Assembly (NCBI GenBank): GCA_003086435.1
Contig: QEFD01000024.1
Span: 1 to 8,250, forward strand
Origin: Acidianus hospitalis
GTDB lineage: Archaea; Thermoproteota; Thermoprotei_A; Sulfolobales; Sulfolobaceae
Reading direction: 5' to 3'
DNA: 8,250 nucleotides
Made by a program: the position numbers and the translations under genes. The notes under the pieces were generated by a model. It ran no database searches and had not been told where the DNA came from. It worked only from the letters and a program-made list of their open reading frames with translations. This document shows positions 4,114 to 8,250 of this stretch, piece by piece. Positions within the stretch are counted from its first letter, which is position 1, and each line of letters begins with the position of its first letter.

Positions 4114-5957
4114 CACTTATTTTTTATAATTGCGTATTCTTTTACGTTCTCGAAAGGTCTTCCTTCGCATTCGCAGAATTTTCCGCCCAATTCGTATAAA
4201 TTAAGCCTAATAGCTTGTATTACTGCGACGAAACCTTCTAAGCCTATTACTAGAATATTTCCTAAGATTAAGATAATTATAGACACGGGATTACTTAAGA
4301 TTCTCCAAGTATCTAAAGTTCCCGCCAGCATAACAGCAATAAAGGAGAATGCATAAAGGATATAATAATGGGATAAACCTAAAACTAGGAGTCTTATGAA
4401 GGATATAACGTTAGATATGACAAGTAGAAGTGGAGAAAAGAACCCTTCTATAAAGCCTTTAAGTAATGCATTTTTTAAGCCTTCCCTAATGTTAATGTAA
4501 ATGTGCGAGATCCATCCGTATATTTCACCTATAAAGAATATTATTATAGATATAAAGGAAACTAAATAATAGCCATAAAATATTGGACTATATAAATGCA
4601 TTACTGTATAAAGCAATGCTCCTAGCAAGTTATATGTATTAATAAAATACTTATAAGGATTATAAAATCCATAAATGAAAATGATCGTAGGAGATAAGTA
4701 AACTATAAAGTTAGGTATTTTACTATACAAGATATCTTCCTTAGCTCTTTTAAGGTGCGAATTATAAATTCCGAGGCTATTAGCTATCAACGTTAAGATT
4801 ATACCGATAAGTATAGCTATAATTATTGCGTTCTGAATACCATATAAGGGTTGAGAATATTGACCGAAGGGTATTATCGAAGAAAATATCTTAGAAACGT
4901 CTGGAGGAACTGGCCAATAATAGTAAAGCGGGCCTATTGTCGATTCGTTTGATTGAGGAACCAATTCTTTTGTACCTTCAACGAATAACGGTCCGAAGAA
5001 TTCTCTCAATAACATACCTATTATCATTGACAATGCACTTGAATAGGCTAAAACAATTGATATGTCCTTAAGTTGCTGATTATTTTTATTTTTAGCATAT
5101 TTATAGAATAAAATGGAAAAAAGTAATAATACGAGTCCGTCTCCAGCGTCAGGAAACATGAGAGCAAAGAACAAAGGGAAGGTTATTGCGAAAAGGAATG
5201 TAGGATCTACCTCCCAATAAGAAGGTGTGCCGTAAATGCCTACTATGCTCTCAAATGGTCTCATAAAGTGAGGGACTGAAGAATATGTAGGGGGAATTTC
5301 CTTACTTCCGAACCTCTTTGGCCTCTCAAAAACAACTAATGCGTATTTGGAAATAGTCTTAATGAATTCGTCTTTTTTCTTTTCCCTTATATAACCCTCT
5401 AGATAAGCGTAGTATTTGCTAAACCTTACTGAAGTGAGTATTTTAAGGATCTCTTTTAAGGTAAGTAACTTATTATAGTCCTCCATTATCCTCTTCTCTA
5501 TGACCTTCCTTTCTGCGTTAAGCTCTTTATGTAGCTCACTAATCTCACGAAGTACTTTATCTAGCTCTATCAATTTCTCTTCGGATCTAGTTTCTTCAAT
5601 TTCGTCGTAAAGTCTGGCTCTATCGTCCAAGTATTTATTGTAAATTTGGATTTTTTGATAGACTGACTCTATGAACTTTCCTTCGTCTTTTTTAAATTCC
5701 TCAAGATTTTTCTCTATTCCTTTAAATTCTACGATTCCTTCTTTTTTATAACCTATGTTAAAGAAATTTATAATCTTAGATACCTCGTCAAGCATTCCAT
5801 TTACAAATGAAACTTGCTCCATATACGAGGCCCTTTCAAAATATTTTCCTTCTTCGGGTTGGAAATCTCCAAGCTTTACAATACAGGCTGAAATTTGCTC
5901 TGTAAGATCGTTGGGAAAGAGCGTGTAGACCTTTAGCATTGGTTCTGGAATTATCAC
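4110..5957 (-). CDS. atpI: A-type (archaeal V/A) ATP synthase subunit I/a
   Basis: This is the membrane stator subunit that forms the two proton half-channels against the c-ring. The 615 residues are near the usual archaeal size. The N-terminal cytoplasmic part (about 1-225) has a coiled-coil-like helical hairpin rich in Glu/Lys (about 80-170). The membrane part begins after MRPFESIVGIYGTPSYWEVDP (232-252), the family's 'PFE...YG.P.Y.E.DPT' signature, and has about eight spans. R522 (SFIRLLVLGL) is the conserved channel arginine; Q581 and R584 in IQAIRLNLYE form the second conserved cluster, preceded by E574. The segment usually reading close to 'GDAGYG' is PDAGDG here (269-274). The start is GTG 5957, because MIIPEPMLKV fits the family's 'P..M..V' N terminus and a TATA-like element lies 26 nt upstream; ATG 5939 is an alternative. 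No other ATPase subunit gene is adjacent. Confidence 0.93.
   Translation of the reverse strand: MIIPEPMLKVYTLFPNDLTEQISACIVKLGDFQPEEGKYFERASYMEQVSFVNGMLDEVSKIINFFNIGYKKEGIVEFKGIEKNLEEFKKDEGKFIESVYQKIQIYNKYLDDRARLYDEIEETRSEEKLIELDKVLREISELHKELNAERKVIEKRIMEDYNKLLTLKEILKILTSVRFSKYYAYLEGYIREKKKDEFIKTISKYALVVFERPKRFGSKEIPPTYSSVPHFMRPFESIVGIYGTPSYWEVDPTFLFAITFPLFFALMFPDAGDGLVLLLFSILFYKYAKNKNNQQLKDISIVLAYSSALSMIIGMLLREFFGPLFVEGTKELVPQSNESTIGPLYYYWPVPPDVSKIFSSIIPFGQYSQPLYGIQNAIIIAILIGIILTLIANSLGIYNSHLKRAKEDILYSKIPNFIVYLSPTIIFIYGFYNPYKYFINTYNLLGALLYTVMHLYSPIFYGYYLVSFISIIIFFIGEIYGWISHIYINIREGLKNALLKGFIEGFFSPLLLVISNVISFIRLLVLGLSHYYILYAFSFIAVMLAGTLDTWRILSNPVSIIILILGNILVIGLEGFVAVIQAIRLNLYELGGKFCECEGRPFENVKEYAIIKNKC
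4120..4125 (+). terminator. T-tract after the 3829-4113 gene
   Basis: A T6 run (ATTTTTTATAAT) begins 7 nt after the TAA stop and lies inside the 3' coding end of convergent atpI. It is a plausible U-tract terminator for the plus-strand transcript. Confidence 0.4.
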
Positions 5958-5978
5958 ATATTATTATACAACTTTAAA

Positions 5979-5988
5979 GAATAAAAAC
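5979..5988 (-). promoter_or_regulatory. atpI: Putative TATA box of atpI
   Basis: On the minus strand, GTTTTTATTC is centred 26 nt upstream of GTG 5957, consistent with a leaderless start there. A second candidate, TATAATA (5962-5968), would instead suit ATG 5939, so the start is not fully decided. Confidence 0.4.
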
Positions 5989-6064
5989 AGATATATTGCT
6001 ATGTTTTATAGCGCATAAATTAATTATTATAATTATAAAATACTAGTAATACTCTATACCTACC

Positions 6065-6087
6065 TTAAATATGCATTTAAATATGCA
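6065..6087. repeat. Tandem 11-bp direct repeat in the atpI-methyltransferase divergent region
   Basis: TTAAATATGCA occurs at 6065-6075 and again at 6077-6087, a 12-nt period with one intervening T. The array also contains the inverted pair TTAAAT/ATTTAA (6065-6070 and 6075-6080). It lies about 76 nt upstream of ATG 6163 and 108 nt upstream of the atpI start. A regulator binding site is possible; simple AT-richness could also account for part of it. Confidence 0.5.
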
Positions 6088-6133
6088 AATTAACAAAGTT
6101 AATGACATTTTATATAAGACCATATAGGTGAAG

Positions 6134-6144
6134 CTTTTTAAATA
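6134..6144 (+). promoter_or_regulatory. Putative TATA box of the UbiE-like methyltransferase gene
   Basis: CTTTTTAAATA is centred about 24 nt upstream of ATG 6163, with no Shine-Dalgarno sequence between. This is a good match to the Sulfolobales TATA consensus and suggests a leaderless transcript. Confidence 0.55.
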
Positions 6145-6162
6145 GATGGTATAGAAATTCGT

Positions 6163-6894
6163 ATGAATGAAGTTAAGGTATCTAACGAGGAACTTCAGAG
6201 GATATATAATGACCTCCCGAAGTTTTACGATAGAGCTAACGCAATGATCTCCTTCTTTCAAGACGTAAAGTGGAGAGCGGAACTAATAGAGATTGTTAAA
6301 AGTTATTGCACAAACCCTAAAAGAATACTTGACGTTGCTAGCGGAAAAGGAGAACTTTCGTATGTAATTTCCAAGTTAATAAAGACTGACATAGTAATGG
6401 TAGATTATGCCGAAAACATGTTAAAATCAAGTTTAATTGAAGGAGATAAAGTCCTCGCATCTTTCTACAACTTGCCTTTTAGAGATAACGTATTTGATGC
6501 GGTGGTAAGCAGTTTCGCTCTTCATGCAGCTGACGATATAGGAGCAGTAGTAAAAGAAATGACCAGAGTATCAAGAAAATTAATTGGAGTAATTGCCATG
6601 GGTAAATCTGATAATTGGTTGCTCAGAAATTACGTTGCGTTTTATCTTAGGTTTATCCAACCTTATTTAGCTGCACTTGTAGGAGCTAAACCTTTGGATT
6701 ACAAATATATTTACTATATTTATAGGAAGATACCTACTAATTCACAATTAAAGAGTATTATAAGCAAGATATTCGACCTAAAGGTCTTTAAAGTTAAGGC
6801 TTTGGGTTCTGTTTACATTTTTGTAGGCTTAAAGAAAGGAACTGAGGAAAAAGAAGGCGAAAAAAGTATAAAAAATGAAGAAAAAATTGCTTAG
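6163..6894 (+). CDS. UbiE/MenG-like class I SAM-dependent methyltransferase
   Basis: A 243-residue methyltransferase. Motif I is [12 protein letters not shown] (55-66), the glycine-rich SAM-binding loop. D81 ([10 protein letters not shown]) ends strand 2 and should bind the ribose. [18 protein letters not shown] (104-121) matches the UbiE/MenG 'LPF.D..FD.V..SF.LH' block, and [12 protein letters not shown] (180-191) corresponds to the 'Y.YL..SI..FP' region of menaquinone/ubiquinone C-methyltransferases. The likely role is methylation of a quinone precursor; in Sulfolobales the pool is caldariellaquinone and relatives. That role is inferred from family and from its neighbours, which encode quinone-using enzymes. 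Other small-molecule substrates remain possible. The C-terminal tail (about 225-243) is Lys/Glu-rich and looks dispensable; its A-runs coincide with a probable terminator of the convergent doxDA. Its stop overlaps the doxA stop by 4 bases. Confidence 0.87.
   Translation: MNEVKVSNEELQRIYNDLPKFYDRANAMISFFQDVKWRAELIEIVKSYCTNPKRILDVASGKGELSYVISKLIKTDIVMVDYAENMLKSSLIEGDKVLASFYNLPFRDNVFDAVVSSFALHAADDIGAVVKEMTRVSRKLIGVIAMGKSDNWLLRNYVAFYLRFIQPYLAALVGAKPLDYKYIYYIYRKIPTNSQLKSIISKIFDLKVFKVKALGSVYIFVGLKKGTEEKEGEKSIKNEEKIA
6848..6886 (-). terminator. Multi-tract T-rich terminator of doxDA
   Basis: On the minus strand, just downstream of the doxA stop, come three T6 runs (6881-6886, 6870-6875, 6860-6865) and a T5 run (6848-6852), roughly 10-13 nt apart. 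Archaeal RNA polymerase stops at repeated U-tracts. The region is coding on the other strand, where it gives the Lys-rich tail of the methyltransferase. Confidence 0.55.
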
Positions 6895-7391
6895 CTTTCA
6901 GCTTGAACTTCTATTTCCCATTCTTGTCCATATGCAGCACTAGCTCCGTTTGCATCGTAGACTTTTACTATGTAGGTTCCAGGTGATATGTTAAAAGGCA
7001 TATTAAGTATAACAGTAGCATTTTGACCCAGCGGAACGCATAATGCAAATCCAGTACTATGGGCGGGATGTAAGGAAAATTCATTATGAATATCGCTCTT
7101 TAGAATATGTCCAAGTTGGTTCGCATCCCATTGATAAACTACAGTACCGTTAGGATATAGAACTTGAACTAAAACTATAAATCCTCCATAGGTGTCTGGT
7201 CCGTCAACTCTAGATATTTGTAGGAATAATGTACCGTTAGTAAATAGCTTTGTTCCTTCTAGACAATAGCCTACAGTTTTAGACCAATTAGTTAGATGGC
7301 CTAAGCCTTGGAAGTCTATTTGATAAAGCCATAAAGTCATCCCTGTAGCAATTAAAAATCCTAATAAAGCTAAAGCTACTTCTTTCTCCAT
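6891..7391 (-). CDS. doxA: Thiosulfate:quinone oxidoreductase small subunit DoxA
   Basis: With DoxD this forms the membrane enzyme that oxidises two thiosulfate to tetrathionate and passes the electrons to caldariellaquinone. The 166-residue form has one N-terminal anchor or signal-like span (about 4-23, [20 protein letters not shown]), then a beta-rich domain that should face outside. Only two cysteines, C43 and C118, are present and could form a disulfide. Four N-x-S/T sequons (N52, N81, N124, N134) suit an exported, glycosylated archaeal protein. [16 protein letters not shown] (135-150) resembles a beta-sandwich edge typical of the family. I chose ATG 7391 because GGTGA (7397-7401), overlapping the doxD stop, is a fitting Shine-Dalgarno sequence; a GTG at 7403 would add four residues. 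The gene is translationally coupled to doxD. Assignment rests on recognising the DoxA family and its linkage. Confidence 0.88.
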   Translation of the reverse strand: MEKEVALALLGFLIATGMTLWLYQIDFQGLGHLTNWSKTVGYCLEGTKLFTNGTLFLQISRVDGPDTYGGFIVLVQVLYPNGTVVYQWDANQLGHILKSDIHNEFSLHPAHSTGFALCVPLGQNATVILNMPFNISPGTYIVKVYDANGASAAYGQEWEIEVQAES

Positions 7392-7396
7392 TTCAA

Positions 7397-7401
7397 TCAC
7401 C
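7397..7401 (-). promoter_or_regulatory. doxA: Ribosome binding site for doxA
   Basis: GGTGA on the minus strand ends 5 nt before ATG 7391. It includes the doxD TGA stop, so the ribosome ending doxD is placed to start doxA. It decides for ATG 7391 over the overlapping GTG at 7403. Confidence 0.65.
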
Positions 7402-7918
7402 ACAACGGAATATTAAATTTCCAGATTTTGATTCCTTTATTATATTTTTTATATAAAAGTTGATCTATTGAGAGCCATCTACTACCAGTAAAGACAAACA
7501 TAAATGCTGCTGCACCTTCAACCGAAGCTATTTGCCACTCATCAACGCATGTACTTCCTAACCATCCTCCTCCAAATCCTATACCCCATGCTAATCCAGC
7601 TAAAATTAATCCAGACGGTCTCGTTAGAAATCCTAACATCATGAAGAGCCCAAAAATGGCTTCTAGTGCTGTAAACATTATAAGGAAAGCATATAATAAT
7701 GGTGGATTTTGCAAGACCCATAATAGAACTCCTTTTACTGGTCCCCATGCATGAGGCAAGAACGTTATTAATTTTCCTCCTACATATGCCGAAGAATGCG
7801 GATTAAGTTTTGCAGGAACATTTATAGTCCTTCTAACAAACGCCGAGAAAAACATCCAACCTAAAGTTACCCTGAGTATTGGTAGATATTTTTGTGTAGT
7901 TTCTACAGTCTGAGCCAT
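7397..7918 (-). CDS. doxD: Thiosulfate:quinone oxidoreductase large/membrane subunit DoxD
   Basis: This is the integral subunit of the DoxDA thiosulfate:quinone oxidoreductase, probably holding the quinone site. The 173-residue form has four spans, at about 12-30, 74-98, 101-119 and 130-148. Recognisable family features are [13 protein letters not shown] (12-24), E86 within span 2, GFLTRPSG (96-103) and [13 protein letters not shown] (124-136); the last region has polar residues likely near the active site. The C terminus is basic ([12 protein letters not shown]). The start is uncertain: ATG 7918 gives the expected N terminus, [13 protein letters not shown], but the frame stays open to TTG 7948, which lies only a few nt after a possible transcription start. 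doxA follows directly, with coupled translation. The pair would let the cell use thiosulfate formed during sulfur oxidation. Confidence 0.92.
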   Translation of the reverse strand: MAQTVETTQKYLPILRVTLGWMFFSAFVRRTINVPAKLNPHSSAYVGGKLITFLPHAWGPVKGVLLWVLQNPPLLYAFLIMFTALEAIFGLFMMLGFLTRPSGLILAGLAWGIGFGGGWLGSTCVDEWQIASVEGAAAFMFVFTGSRWLSIDQLLYKKYNKGIKIWKFNIPLW

Positions 7919-7974
7919 ATACTTCAAGAGGTTTATAAAAAATTCCAAAGTTTTAAGTTTTTAATCCAAAGGAA

Positions 7975-7983
7975 TCTTAAAAG
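7975..7983 (-). promoter_or_regulatory. doxD: Possible TATA box of doxDA
   Basis: CTTTTAAGA on the minus strand would place transcription near 7953, giving a 5-nt leader to TTG 7948 or a 35-nt leader to ATG 7918. Another T/A-rich element, TTTTTTATAAA (7932-7942), is too close to ATG 7918. The promoter assignment is tentative. Confidence 0.3.
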
Positions 7984-8001
7984 CATGTTAACCATGTTAA
8001 A
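7984..8001 (-). repeat. Tandem 9-bp repeat upstream of the doxDA promoter
   Basis: On the minus strand the two units read TTTAACATG and GTTAACATG, sharing TTAACATG, at 8001-7993 and 7992-7984. They abut the possible TATA element, in the position of a BRE or activator site. Confidence 0.45.
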
Positions 8002-8205
8002 CTAAGTACAATTTTATTAGTTTTTTTAAAGCTTTATAACAATTTTGCTATACTGATGGCTTTTACTTTACTTAAGATTTTTATTTAACATAAGCTTCTT
8101 AACAAGTTCATTTAGAGTTCCTAATTTAAGTATTATATCTTTTACCAAAATTATATTGAAATTAACTCTGTTAAAATTAGAGACCTAACATTTTATGAAT
8201 AAAAA

Positions 8206-8213
8206 GATTTATC
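8206..8213 (+). promoter_or_regulatory. Putative TATA box for the gene starting at 8236
   Basis: GATTTATC, preceded by a purine-rich AAAAAG that resembles a BRE, is centred about 26 nt upstream of ATG 8236. This fits a leaderless start. Confidence 0.45.
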
Positions 8214-8235
8214 AAGAAAGTTAATAGTATCTCAC

Positions 8236-8250
8236 ATGGAAAGCGAAAAG
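8236..8250 (+). CDS. Probable first codons of a gene running off the window
   Basis: ATG 8236 begins MESEK and remains open to the window end. The only support is a good TATA-like element 26 nt upstream and the highly charged N-terminal residues, typical of cytosolic thermophile proteins. With five codons the product cannot be named. Confidence 0.4.

Larger units (their letters stand above)
7919..8235. other. Intergenic region upstream of doxD and of the next plus-strand gene
   Basis: This roughly 315-bp AT-rich stretch holds no ORF I can support on either strand and no tRNA-like or G+C-rich structured RNA. It contains a possible doxD TATA (CTTTTAAGA on the minus strand, 7975-7983), a tandem 9-bp repeat next to it (7984-8001), a T7 run (8021-8027), two TTAACA copies 14 nt apart (8085-8090 and 8099-8104), and a good TATA element for the gene starting at 8236. 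It is the longest non-coding stretch in an otherwise compact window. Confidence 0.6.

Noticed and set aside
6043..6261. Minus-strand 72-residue ORF
   Set aside because: Overlaps the start of the methyltransferase and its promoter region, and has no recognisable features.
7542..7748. Minus-strand 68-residue ORF
   Set aside because: Out-of-frame shadow inside doxD on the same strand.
7919..8250. CRISPR, insertion sequence or attachment site in the last intergenic region
   Set aside because: Only two 9-bp units occur, with no repeated long units with spacers, no terminal inverted repeats and no transposase frame on either strand.

Overview
The window is AT-rich (about one third G+C by eye) and tightly packed. 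It has the marks of a thermoacidophilic crenarchaeon of the order Sulfolobales, most probably Acidianus or a close relative. The pointers are a doxD-doxA pair (thiosulfate:quinone oxidoreductase, a Sulfolobales/Acidianus hallmark), an archaeal A-type ATP synthase subunit I, many apparently leaderless starts with a T/A-rich TATA element about 26 nt upstream of the start codon, and GGTGA(T) Shine-Dalgarno sequences only at genes inside operons. Species cannot be settled from the sequence alone.

Layout. Positions 1-585 hold the C-terminal part of TatC (plus strand). A small four-repeat TPR protein follows with its own promoter (655-1194). Next is a three-gene operon, sdhB-sdhC-sdhD (1256-2630), joined by ATGA overlaps and encoding the iron-sulfur subunit and two heme-b membrane anchors of a complex II (succinate:quinone or quinol:fumarate oxidoreductase). 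No flavoprotein gene (sdhA) is present. A convergent small membrane protein (2607-3038, minus) overlaps the end of sdhD. A divergent intergenic region with two separate inverted repeats leads to a polytopic membrane protein of unknown function (3196-3702). A 94-residue soluble protein (3829-4113) converges on atpI, the membrane a/I subunit of the A-type ATP synthase (4110-5957, minus). Divergent from atpI is a UbiE/MenG-like SAM methyltransferase (6163-6894). It converges on doxD-doxA (6891-7918, minus). The last 330 bases are a doxD upstream region and the probable first codons of another plus-strand gene.

How the genes fit together. Much of the window concerns membrane energy conversion around one quinone pool. 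Complex II and DoxDA would feed electrons into caldariellaquinone-type quinones, the UbiE-like enzyme is a candidate for quinone ring methylation, and AtpI is part of the proton channel that uses the resulting gradient. TatC would export folded cofactor-bearing proteins to the outer face. This functional grouping is inference; most genes appear to have separate promoters.

The most notable point is the complex II. SdhB has Ala where a fourth cysteine would allow a second [4Fe-4S] cluster, and SdhC plus SdhD together present four membrane histidines. This is a classical diheme anchor design, not the heme-free, CCG-domain 'type E' complex II described from Sulfolobus and Acidianus. I found no clearly new system such as defence, CRISPR or a mobile element.
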